A DNA stretch of 64,000 bases from Hyphomonas jannaschiana VP2 (GTDB lineage: Bacteria > Pseudomonadota > Alphaproteobacteria > Caulobacterales > Hyphomonadaceae): positions 310,001 to 374,000 of the forward strand of contig NZ_ARYJ01000002.1 in NCBI RefSeq assembly GCF_000685215.1, given 5' to 3'. Below are positions 18,004-24,975 of the stretch, in pieces (position 1 is the stretch's first letter; the number at the start of each line of letters is the position of its first letter). The notes under the pieces are model-generated. The model was not told where the DNA came from, did not search any database, and worked only from the letters and a program-made list of their open reading frames with translations. Position numbers and translations under genes: made by a program.

Positions 18004-18873
18004 TCAGGCCGGCAGTTTGTCCGGATTGCGCATGGCGTAGAGCCAGGCAATGCGGCCGTCTGCCGAGGGGGCGAGCGTCAGGATCAGGTCCACTTTTCCC
18101 TCCAGCCGGCGCACGATGGCAGGCCCGCCATTGGCGAGGCCGGGCTCTACGGACCATTGCGCCTTGTCCTGCATGGCTTTTGCCATCACCGCCATCAGGA
18201 CATGGGTGATGTCTTGAGGCCCGATCAGTGGGCGGAGCGCTGCGCGGACTTTCTTGCCGCCATCGGTAAAGGCGACGGCGTCCGGGGCAAACAGGCTGAG
18301 CGCGGCATCATGGTCGAGCGCGCTGGCGGCGGCCATGAAACGTTGCAGCAGGTCCGCGACGTCTTCAGGTGGCGCGTCGAAGCGTGGGCCGCTTTCCTGC
18401 AGGCGCCGGTGGGCCCGGCTGACCAGTTGGCGGCAGGCGGCTTCGGACTTGCCGGTGATGGCGGCGATTTCGTCATAGCCGGCATCGAAGGCCTCCCGCA
18501 GGATGAAGGCCGCTCGTTCCGTTGGTGACAGGCGCTCCATCGCCCAGAGCAGGGCCAGCTCGCACTCCTGGGCAAGTTCGAAGCGCGCTTCGATGCCTAG
18601 GCTCTCGCTCTCCACCAGCGGCTCCGGCAGCCAGGGGCCGGGATAGGTCTCCCGCCGGGCGCGGGCAGAGCGCAGCGCATCGATGGCAATCCGGGTGGCG
18701 GTGCGGCGCAGCCACGCGCTGGGGTTCTCGATGGCCGCATGGTCTGCCCGTTCCCAGCGCAGCCATGTATCCTGCACAGCGTCCTCGGCGCCCGCCCGCT
18801 CGCCCAGCATGCGATAACACAAGGCTGTCAGGGCCGGGCGCTCGGCTTCGAACAGGGCGGTGTCGGCAGTCAT
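18004..18873 (-). CDS. ECF41-type RNA polymerase sigma factor (SigJ-like) with C-terminal SnoaL-like domain
   Basis: A 289-aa sigma factor with regions 2 and 4 (AEDAVQDTWLRW near 29-40; SPTERAAFILREAFDAGYDEI near 116-136) and a fused regulatory domain of the NTF2/SnoaL type. All three motifs described for group ECF41 are present: WLPEP in the linker (residues 81-85), DGGKK at 204-208 in place of the usual DGGGK, and NPDKL at 283-287. In this group the C-terminal extension, not an anti-sigma factor, controls activity. Its ATG overlaps the stop of the decarboxylase-like gene by four bases. An ECF41 promoter precedes the operon at 19815-19841, so it should direct its own transcription. Confidence 0.93.
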   Translation of the reverse strand: MTADTALFEAERPALTALCYRMLGERAGAEDAVQDTWLRWERADHAAIENPSAWLRRTATRIAIDALRSARARRETYPGPWLPEPLVESESLGIEARFELAQECELALLWAMERLSPTERAAFILREAFDAGYDEIAAITGKSEAACRQLVSRAHRRLQESGPRFDAPPEDVADLLQRFMAAASALDHDAALSLFAPDAVAFTDGGKKVRAALRPLIGPQDITHVLMAVMAKAMQDKAQWSVEPGLANGGPAIVRRLEGKVDLILTLAPSADGRIAWLYAMRNPDKLPA

Positions 18874-19406
18874 GCGGCCAGCTTCACGACCTTGCCGCCA
18901 AAGTCCAGCCTCTGGCAGGCCTGCCCATGACCGAGCCCGCGCTTCAGGACGGGATAGATCCGTCCGGAGGCTGCGGCGAAAGCACAGGAGACGGCGGCTT
19001 TCTTCCCGAACTCGCTCTCGATTTCGCGGCGCAGGTCATCGGCGCGCGGGTCGCCCGTGATCGCCATCATGGCAAAGCGGAAGCCGAGCCCGATCGCGCC
19101 GGCCTCCTGCGGCCGGCCTTCGGCACAGGCCTGAAGGCAGGCCGGATCGGCCCCGCCTTCAAGGGCCATGTCTACAACGAGCTGGGCGCACGGGCCGCAA
19201 TCGCCTTCCAGTGTGGAAGCGAGCAGGGCGCCGGTCCAGGCGGCTTGTCCGGCGGCCGGGCCGCGATACTTGTAGAATTTCGGCAGGCGGGCGAGCCCGA
19301 TGGCCGCCGCTGGGCTGATGTCGATCAGGCCGTGCATATAGCTGACATCGTAATTGTAGTGCCGGCCCATCTTGCGGGCTGTGCTTTGCAGGAATTTGCG
19401 GATCAT
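18870..19406 (-). CDS. Carboxymuconolactone decarboxylase/AhpD-like protein
   Basis: The start is the ATG at 19406, which overlaps the previous stop by four bases and gives 178 aa (MIRKFLQSTARKMGRHYN). The frame is open further upstream but has no suitable start. The protein is all-helical with a CxxC in LEGDCGPCAQL (Cys70, Cys73), the redox motif position of AhpD-like members of the family. Genes of this family are the classic partner of ECF41 sigma factors, which supports the call. The substrate is unknown; a peroxide- or organic-radical-related redox role is inferred. Confidence 0.75.
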   Translation of the reverse strand: MIRKFLQSTARKMGRHYNYDVSYMHGLIDISPAAAIGLARLPKFYKYRGPAAGQAAWTGALLASTLEGDCGPCAQLVVDMALEGGADPACLQACAEGRPQEAGAIGLGFRFAMMAITGDPRADDLRREIESEFGKKAAVSCAFAAASGRIYPVLKRGLGHGQACQRLDFGGKVVKLAA

Positions 19407-19789
19407 GCTCTGATCTCCTTGCGGGTAAAACTGAGGGCGGCGGTGAGGGCGAGCCAGGCCGGGATCTGGATGCCGGCGAGGTTCACGAAGGCGATCTGAT
19501 CGAACGGCAAGCCGCGCGCGAACCAGATCCAGATGTGGAAGAGGGCGTGCAGGGCTGGCCACGCCGCGCCGCAGACGGTAGCGGTCCGGTCATGCGCCAG
19601 CGCACCATAGGCGAGCGCCCCGGCGCTCATGCCGAATGCGAGGGCGATGTCCCGCACGAAGTGCAGATTGAACGGCCCCATCATCGCCACGCCCGGCACG
19701 GTTTCGTACCAAAAATGTGGCGCAAACCACATCGTCAGCGCATTGGCGAAATGCGCGGCGGCAACGAGGAAAAGGATCGGTCTCCACAT
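19403..19789 (-). CDS. Small integral membrane protein in the ECF41 operon
   Basis: A 128-aa protein with about four hydrophobic spans (ILFLVAAAHFANALTMWF, HFVRDIALAFGMSAGALAYGAL, a third near AAWPALHALFHIWIWF and a fourth IPAWLALTAALSF). It is the first gene behind the ECF41 promoter and its stop overlaps the next start by four bases. Conserved-looking polar residues within membrane spans include His13 and the HALFHIW pair. No family is recognised with certainty; it could sense or transport the signal handled by the operon. Confidence 0.75.
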   Translation of the reverse strand: MWRPILFLVAAAHFANALTMWFAPHFWYETVPGVAMMGPFNLHFVRDIALAFGMSAGALAYGALAHDRTATVCGAAWPALHALFHIWIWFARGLPFDQIAFVNLAGIQIPAWLALTAALSFTRKEIRA

Positions 19790-19814
19790 GTCATGTCTCC
19801 TGTTTCAGGGACAT

Positions 19815-19841
19815 GACGAGACAGCATCCGGTTTTGTGACA
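19815..19841 (-). promoter_or_regulatory. ECF41 sigma-factor promoter
   Basis: Read on the minus strand: TGTCACA (19841-19835), exactly 16 bases, then CGTC (19818-19815), about 25 bp before the start of the membrane-protein gene. This matches the published ECF41 target pattern TGTCACA-N16-CGTC without a mismatch and implies that the sigma factor encoded last in this operon drives its own expression. Confidence 0.85.
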
Positions 19842-19844
19842 GGC

Positions 19845-21725
19845 CTAGGCGTTGGCTTCCAGTGCTTCGGCGGCTTCGAGCCAGGCGTGTTCGGCCTCTT
19901 CAGCGGTTTCGGCGTGGGTGGCGCGCGACTTCAGAAGCTTGTCCAGTTCGTCCGGCGGGGGTGTGCCTTCGGCCAGTTTCGCGTCGATCTTTGCAATGGC
20001 GGCGTTCGCCTTTTCCATCCGCTCTTCAGCTTCCCGCGCCTTCTTTTTCAGGGCGGAAAGGCGCTTCTTGTCTTCCGGTGAGGCTGCGGGTTTGGGCGCA
20101 TCCTGTTTCGGCTTTGTCTCTTTTGACTTTGCCTCTTTCGCCTCGGCGCGGTCGGCCTTCATGACGAGGGCGCGGTAGTCTTCGAGGTCGCCATCATAGG
20201 TCGTCGCCCGGCCATCCTTGACCAGCCACAGGCGATCTGCCGTCGCTTCGGCGAGGTAGACATCGTGGGTGATCAGCAGGACGGCGCCGGGGAAGTCGTT
20301 CAGCGCGTAGATCAGCGCCTCGCGGCTGTCGATGTCGAGGTGAGAGGTCGGCTCGTCGAGGATCAGGATGTGCGGCGCAGAGTGGGACATGAGCCCCAGC
20401 AGCAGGCGCACTTTCTCGCCGCCCGAAAGCTTCTCGACTTTCGTCTCGACCTTCTCGGCTGAGAACCCCATGCCAGCAGCCACGGCACGCACTTTCGCGG
20501 GCGGCGTATCTGGCGGGAGGAGGCGTCGGACATGGTCGAGAACGCTGTCGCCTTCGGAGAGTTCGTCCAGCTGGTCTTGCGAAAAATAGCCAATGCGGAC
20601 AGCCTTGGGTGTCACGCGTTTGCCGGCCATAAGCGGCAGGCGTTCGGCGATGGATTTCACCAGCGTCGTCTTGCCCTGCCCATTGGCGCCGACAATGGCA
20701 ATGCGGTCGTCCGGGTCGAGGCGCAAATTTACCTTGGACAGGATGCGCGCGCCTTCGCCATAGCCAAGTTCGGCATCCTTAAGCTCCAGCATGGGCGGGG
20801 CCAGCTTGTCTGCGGGCGGCGGGAAGTGGAATGGCGTCGTGCGGTCGGCGACGGGGATGGAGATGTCCTGCATCTTCTCCAGCATTTTGATGCGCGACTG
20901 GGCCTGCCTGGCCTTGGAGGCCTTGGCACGGAACCGGTCGACGAAGCTTTGCAGGTGGGCGCGTTCCTTGGCTTGCTTCGCCTGCTGGGATTCCAGCTGG
21001 GCGAGCTTCGCCGCGCGCAGTTTCAGCCAGTCATCATAACCGCCGGGCGTGATGGAGAGTTTGCGGTGTTCCAGTGCCATTGTGTGCGTGACGCAGCGGT
21101 TCAGCATTTCGCGGTCGTGGCTGACGATCAGGACCGTGTACGGATATTTCCGGATATAGGTCTCCAGCCAGGCCGCGCCTTCGAGGTCCAGATAGTTGGT
21201 CGGCTCGTCCAGCAGCAGGAAATCCGGCTGCGAGAACAGGACGCCTGCGATGGCCGCGCGCATGCGCCAGCCGCCGGAGAATTCCTTCGTGGCGCGGCCA
21301 AGGTCTTCATCCGAAAAACCAAGCCCGTGCAGCACTTCGGCGGCGCGCGCCTCTGCAGACCAGGCATCAATGTCCATCAGGCGTTCATGGATCTCGCCGA
21401 TCCGGTTCGGATCCGTCGCGGTCTCGGCTTCCTGCATGAGGGCGTGGCGCTCTGTGTCAGCGGCGAGCACGACGTCCAGCACAGTCTCATCCGTCGGGGC
21501 GACTTCCTGCGCGACCCAGCCGAGGCGCGCGCCGGTGTTCAGGCGGATCGCGGCATCATTGGTCGGGTGCTCCACATCCTCCCGGATCAGGCGCAGCAGC
21601 GTCGACTTGCCGGTACCGTTGCGGCCGACAAGGCCCACTTTCCAGCCGGCAGAGATCTGCGCCGAGGCAGATTCGAACAGGGGCCGGGCTTCGACCTGAA
21701 AATCGAGATTGGTAATGGTGAGCAT
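19845..21725 (-). CDS. ABC-F family ATPase (Uup/YheS-like)
   Basis: A 626-aa soluble protein with two ABC domains and no membrane spans. First domain: Walker A GRNGTGKST near residue 36, signature FSGGWRMR, Walker B LLLDEPTNYLDLE. Second domain: GANGQGKTT, LSGGEKVRL and LILDEPTSHLDID. The linker is charged and helical (QQAKQAKERAHLQSF). The last 90 residues form a Lys/Glu-rich coiled coil, as in Uup and YheS. ABC-F proteins act on the ribosome, resolving stalled or misfolded states, and some protect from antibiotics. A gene-free region with structured repeats lies upstream of its start at 21725. Confidence 0.93.
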   Translation of the reverse strand: MLTITNLDFQVEARPLFESASAQISAGWKVGLVGRNGTGKSTLLRLIREDVEHPTNDAAIRLNTGARLGWVAQEVAPTDETVLDVVLAADTERHALMQEAETATDPNRIGEIHERLMDIDAWSAEARAAEVLHGLGFSDEDLGRATKEFSGGWRMRAAIAGVLFSQPDFLLLDEPTNYLDLEGAAWLETYIRKYPYTVLIVSHDREMLNRCVTHTMALEHRKLSITPGGYDDWLKLRAAKLAQLESQQAKQAKERAHLQSFVDRFRAKASKARQAQSRIKMLEKMQDISIPVADRTTPFHFPPPADKLAPPMLELKDAELGYGEGARILSKVNLRLDPDDRIAIVGANGQGKTTLVKSIAERLPLMAGKRVTPKAVRIGYFSQDQLDELSEGDSVLDHVRRLLPPDTPPAKVRAVAAGMGFSAEKVETKVEKLSGGEKVRLLLGLMSHSAPHILILDEPTSHLDIDSREALIYALNDFPGAVLLITHDVYLAEATADRLWLVKDGRATTYDGDLEDYRALVMKADRAEAKEAKSKETKPKQDAPKPAASPEDKKRLSALKKKAREAEERMEKANAAIAKIDAKLAEGTPPPDELDKLLKSRATHAETAEEAEHAWLEAAEALEANA

Positions 21726-21802
21726 GCGCGGGTGTGTAACCGGGCCGGAGGTGAAAGCAAGTGCAGGTTACGGCTCCCCGAAAAGCTGGCCGGGGAAAGG
21801 GG

Positions 21803-21902
21803 CCCGCCATGCCAGACAGTCCGGGGGGCAGGACCAGGCATGGCGGGTATTTCGCTGTCCCCAAGTGCGGTGGGAGAATGGGGAAATGGTATCCACAGCG
21901 AA
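21803..21902. repeat. Hairpin element, unit 1
   Basis: Hairpin A: CCCGCCATGCC (21803-21813) with GGCATGGCGGG (21837-21847), 11 bp. Hairpin B: TTCGCTGT (21851-21858) with ACAGCGAA (21895-21902), 8 bp. Its loop B differs from the other units (CCCCAAGTG instead of the TTTCAG motif), so this is the most diverged copy. Confidence 0.8.
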
Positions 21903-21973
21903 GAGGCCCAAAGTGCGGGCTTCACAGACCAGACGTACCGATCCCCGGCTTTATCCAAAAAAGTTCAGCGGCG

Positions 21974-22062
21974 CTGAAACAGGGACGCCCGCCGGGCCGG
22001 AACAGGGGTAGGTCGACGCGGCGGGCGGTTCGCGATTGGCTTTTCAGGGGGCCGGCGCGAAC
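21974..22062. repeat. Hairpin element, unit 2
   Basis: Hairpin A: CGCCCGCCG (21986-21994) with CGGCGGGCG (22019-22027), 9 bp. Hairpin B: GTTCGCG (22028-22034) with CGCGAAC (22056-22062), 7 bp. In addition CTGAAA (21974-21979), just upstream, is complementary to TTTCAG (22042-22047) in loop B, which would form a pseudoknot in RNA. Confidence 0.8.
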
Positions 22063-22127
22063 GGAACTCATACCGATGACGCGGCTGCGCGCTGGTTTAT
22101 CCAGATTTGTCCGGCTGGGAGAGAAAA

Positions 22128-22222
22128 CCCGCCATGTCATCTATCGCGGGGGGGGGGGGGGACAGGATGACATGGCGGGCGGTTCGCCGTTCGGTTTCCA
22201 GGGGGGAAGAAACGCTTCGAAC
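22128..22222. repeat. Hairpin element, unit 3, with 14-G tract in loop A
   Basis: Hairpin A: CCCGCCATGTCATC (22128-22141) with GATGACATGGCGGG (22166-22179), 14 bp. Its loop contains an uninterrupted run of 14 G at 22148-22161. Hairpin B is the weakest: GTTCG (22182-22186) with CGAAC (22218-22222), 5 bp. Confidence 0.8.
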
Positions 22223-22330
22223 GGGACCTCTCTCGTGACACTGATATGGGGTGACAGGGGCCGGTGTCCATGACCCTCACGCGTTCGTGAGAGGTGAAAT
22301 TCCGGTAAGGAATCCGGGGCGGAAAAGGCT

Positions 22331-22438
22331 CTGAAACAGAGGTGCCCGCCATACTGTCTGCTGGGTCAGGGGGGAGGGAGGCGAGACAGTATGGCGGGCA
22401 GTTCGCTGCATCGTTTCAGGGAGGAATCTACAGCGAAC
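22331..22438. repeat. Hairpin element, unit 4
   Basis: Hairpin A: GCCCGCCATACTGTCT (22344-22359) with AGACAGTATGGCGGGC (22384-22399), 16 perfect pairs. Hairpin B: GTTCGCTG (22401-22408) with CAGCGAAC (22431-22438), 8 bp. CTGAAAC (22331-22337) is complementary to GTTTCAG (22413-22419) in loop B, as in unit 2. Confidence 0.85.
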
Positions 22439-22551
22439 GGGACCGGTTGCGGCGAACCGCTTACCGGTCTAACGCGGTACGCTGCGCTTCCCGTCGCAGG
22501 AATCTCAATCGTGGCGGAAGTTTAATCTGAAGGTCGCGTCGACAACGCCGC

Positions 22552-23040
22552 TTACTTGATCGCTTGCAGATCGTCCCAGTACTCGATGGGAGGAACATCG
22601 CGGATCATTTCTTCAACCATCGCAGTGAACCCGGCATTGAAATACCCGGAGGTGATGCCCCAGAGCGCGCGCCCGCGCTCGGTGCCGAGCACGAAAAAGA
22701 TCACGCCGCGATAGGTTTCCCAGGACTCCTTGTCCATGGCGCCGGATTTGTATTGCAGCCATTCGTACTCGCGTGCGCGCATCTGGCCGATCATCCAGAA
22801 GATCGCCTTGGTTTTCTCTTCGAAACTCGGCGTTTCGACTTGTGACATGATCCTGCCGAGTTCCGGAAACTCGACGAATTTGTAGACGCCGGTCTGGTCG
22901 TTCGCGAGCTGCGTCTGCCGTGACTCCGAGCGCAACAGCACGGTACCCTGACGGACCTGTATGGTCAGGAAGATCAGGGTGGCAGCAACGACGACCACAC
23001 CGGCGATCTGGGCGATATAGGCAATCTGCTCAAGGGTCAT
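22552..23040 (-). CDS. Hypothetical membrane-anchored protein, 162 aa
   Basis: Not recognised by name; it is like small proteins common in marine proteobacteria. An N-terminal membrane helix (IAGVVVVAATLIFLTIQV, about residues 12-29) is followed by a soluble helical domain with aromatic-rich helices (IFWMIGQMRAREYEWLQY; YRGVIFFVLGTERGRALW) and an end PPIEYWDDLQAIK. This topology suggests an inner-membrane anchor with a cytoplasmic or periplasmic helical bundle. The next gene upstream on the same strand (23120) has a comparable layout, and the two may form a unit with the hairpin array downstream. Confidence 0.65.
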   Translation of the reverse strand: MTLEQIAYIAQIAGVVVVAATLIFLTIQVRQGTVLLRSESRQTQLANDQTGVYKFVEFPELGRIMSQVETPSFEEKTKAIFWMIGQMRAREYEWLQYKSGAMDKESWETYRGVIFFVLGTERGRALWGITSGYFNAGFTAMVEEMIRDVPPIEYWDDLQAIK

Positions 23041-23119
23041 TGTGGCTCCAGTTCCGTGATCAGGCCAGCTGCCCGGCTTTCAGGGAATGACGGGAAAGCA
23101 TTTGTAATGCGGCGGAGGG

Positions 23120-23911
23120 TCATGGCGCGGCATCGCTCTCGCGGCGTGAGCCTGACGCGCCCAGTTCCTTGGCCAGCTCAGTATCCAGCACGGTCAGGAC
23201 CGCAATGCGGTCTTCGTACCGGTCGAGGAATGACTCCAAGCGTGCGATGTTGTCGCTGTACTCGCTGAGGAGGCCTTTATTCCCGCGTATCTGGTCGATG
23301 TCACAACTATATCGCCACACCAGGCCTTTGTCGTCACGGCCCGCACTTGGAGAAACGTAGCCTGCATCTTCAGCACGCCCCACTTCGAGCCAGATGGCGT
23401 CCGGATACCGGGTGTGAAGCCGGAAGAGTTCGCTGACCGCTTCTGCCCGCGCAGCACGGGAACGTTCCTGCACAACAGCATAGTCGCGGAGGGCCGCCTT
23501 CACGGAAGGGTTAGAAATGAGGTCAAACCGGCCGGAGGCAAGAAGTTCATCAAGGCTCGACAATGCTTCGGTGGGCGAGGGCATCCAGTGAGAGACGAGC
23601 AGAGCCCAGCACTCTTCATTGGTGAGTGGCCGTGACGGCGCGAGCGAGAACATGACGGAATTAGCGTCTGTGGCCAGCCCAATGCGAGGGCTATGTGCGG
23701 CGAGCTCTTTTTTCTGTGTGTCCAGAAGTGAGCGGGTCTCCTCCTGCAGGCGCAAGAGCAGGACCTGCTCGCTGTTTCGCTCAACCCGCGCCGCGTTCCA
23801 GTTGTTGACCTGCAGACCGATGAACACGCCGAAGACAACAATCAGCGTCTCGATGACGACGGTGAACCAGTCCTGCTTGCGGAGCGCGGTGGTGAGACGG
23901 CGGAGGATCAT
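23120..23911 (-). CDS. DUF6090-like membrane-anchored protein, 263 aa
   Basis: Starts MILRRLTTALRKQDW and has one membrane helix (FTVVIETLIVVFGVFIGLQV, about residues 16-35) followed by NNWNAAR, a pattern seen in the DUF6090 family and its relatives. The remainder is a long helical domain with an ERNSEQVLLLRLQEETRSLL coiled-coil start. Family function is unknown. It lies 79 bp upstream of the other membrane-anchored unknown gene and probably shares its transcript. Confidence 0.7.
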   Translation of the reverse strand: MILRRLTTALRKQDWFTVVIETLIVVFGVFIGLQVNNWNAARVERNSEQVLLLRLQEETRSLLDTQKKELAAHSPRIGLATDANSVMFSLAPSRPLTNEECWALLVSHWMPSPTEALSSLDELLASGRFDLISNPSVKAALRDYAVVQERSRAARAEAVSELFRLHTRYPDAIWLEVGRAEDAGYVSPSAGRDDKGLVWRYSCDIDQIRGNKGLLSEYSDNIARLESFLDRYEDRIAVLTVLDTELAKELGASGSRRESDAAP

Positions 23912-24077
23912 GGGGCGGCCTCGGGATTTGAGGGCGGGCCGTCAGCGACCGGTTTCCTGCGGATTCCGGACAGGAAATCAGGCAGCTTCAAGCGCATGAA
24001 CTGTCCCCCTCATCCATATGGCCGAGGTTTACATTAAGGGGTTTTGAGGGGCTGACAAGAAATTGTCAGAAGGCGTG

Positions 24078-24677
24078 TCACTTGCCGACGTAGATCAGCG
24101 TGCGGCGGGGCACGTCTTTCAGGAAGGTGGCCAGGTCTTTCTTCGAGAAGACGATGCAGCCATTCGAGCGGCCGAGCTTGCCCCATTTCTGCAGGAAGGA
24201 GGGCTCGGCATAGTCGGCAGCGTGGATGACAATGGTCCGGGCGCGGGCATTGGCATTCGTCGGGTCGAGGCCGTCGAGACGGAGAGACTTGCCATGCTTG
24301 CCGACATATTGCTCAGCCAGCAGGTAGGCGCCTTCCGGACTCGCCGAGGAGCCGGGCACGTCGGAGAACTGGTCGAGGAAGCCGTCATGGTCCGGGTCGG
24401 AGCCGGATCCATGGGCTGCGCGGAAAGCGGCTTCGACAAGGCCGGTCTCCAGATTGACCAGATATGCGCGCTTCTCGTCAGAGCGGCGGGCATAGTCCAC
24501 GACGACGAGGTGGGTCTGGTCTGCGGTGTCGCTATGCGCTTTCAGGGAAGCCAGGGCCTCGCCCAGCAGTTCCGGCCGGATCAGTCCCTGCGGGTCGACG
24601 GGAATCGCCGCCGCGGGCAGTGCAGCAAGACAGAAGGTGGCGAGACTGACACCGGTACAGGCCAGAAAACGTCTCAT
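24078..24677 (-). CDS. Murein L,D-transpeptidase catalytic-domain protein (YkuD_2 type)
   Basis: A 199-aa exported protein with a signal peptide (VSLATFCLAALPAAA). The catalytic signature is IVIHAADY with His152 and GRSNGCIVF with Ser171 and Cys174, matching the His-x-Ser-x-Gly-Cys pattern of L,D-transpeptidase-like enzymes of the YkuD_2 branch. It should act on peptidoglycan stem peptides or related amides in the periplasm. Its ATG overlaps the stop of the small membrane gene upstream by four bases, so the two are translationally coupled. Confidence 0.88.
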   Translation of the reverse strand: MRRFLACTGVSLATFCLAALPAAAIPVDPQGLIRPELLGEALASLKAHSDTADQTHLVVVDYARRSDEKRAYLVNLETGLVEAAFRAAHGSGSDPDHDGFLDQFSDVPGSSASPEGAYLLAEQYVGKHGKSLRLDGLDPTNANARARTIVIHAADYAEPSFLQKWGKLGRSNGCIVFSKKDLATFLKDVPRRTLIYVGK

Positions 24678-24862
24678 GGTGCCTTTTCACTCCTCACAGG
24701 TGCAGCGAGCCGGGCGGTCTTTGCCGTTAGGGAAGCAGCCTTCCCATGATGTAACATACGCCCAGCTTCTCGCCAGATCATGAATGTGACAAGCCCCGCC
24801 AGACATACACTCGCGATGCAAATGAGGGTCAGGGCCGTGATGAGCGTTTTGATCTGGAGCAT
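24674..24862 (-). CDS. Small membrane protein coupled to the L,D-transpeptidase gene
   Basis: A 62-aa protein with one membrane span (LITALTLICIASVCLAGLVTFMIW) and a basic tail (RLAAPVRSEKAP). Its stop overlaps the transpeptidase start by four bases (ATGA), the main reason to believe it is real. It may be an anchor or partner of that enzyme. No family recognised. Confidence 0.6.
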   Translation of the reverse strand: MLQIKTLITALTLICIASVCLAGLVTFMIWREAGRMLHHGKAASLTAKTARLAAPVRSEKAP

Positions 24863-24975
24863 GGCGCGTGCCTTTCCTTGCCGGGCAGGTCACGCGGACG
24901 TCGCGGAAGGCCTTGGCGCAGCGTGGCCCGTGAGTATTGTATCTTCTGAGAAATTGCGGAAATGAGGGCAGGAAA

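Larger units (their letters stand above)
21799..22441. repeat. Array of four diverged two-hairpin elements
   Basis: Four units start at about 21803, 21986, 22128 and 22344. Each has hairpin A, a CCCGCC...GGCGGG stem of 9 to 16 perfect base pairs around a G-rich loop of about 23 bases, followed after 1-3 bases by hairpin B (TTCGC...GCGAA core, 5-8 bp). The upper parts of the A stems differ between units yet remain paired: ATGCC/GGCAT, ATGTCATC/GATGACAT, ATACTGTCT/AGACAGTAT. Units 2, 3 and 4 also share a GGGA-like tail after hairpin B and a TTTCAG or TTTCCAG motif in its loop. The flanking genes both read leftward. No matching known family is recalled. Could be tandem structured RNAs, protein-binding DNA hairpins or a REP-like element. 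Confidence 0.8.

Noticed and set aside
21761-22273. Open frame of 170 codons running through the hairpin array
   Set aside because: It reads across paired stems and the 14-G run, so the product is glycine/arginine-rich nonsense; conservation is at the level of base pairing, not codons.
21799-22441. Integron attC-like array
   Set aside because: attC sites start with RYYYAAC and end with GTTRRRY and flank gene cassettes. Here the order is GTT...AAC, spacers hold no genes and there is no integrase gene.
21799-22441. CRISPR array
   Set aside because: Units differ in sequence and spacing (142 to 216 bp) and there are no short direct repeats with unique spacers; no cas genes.
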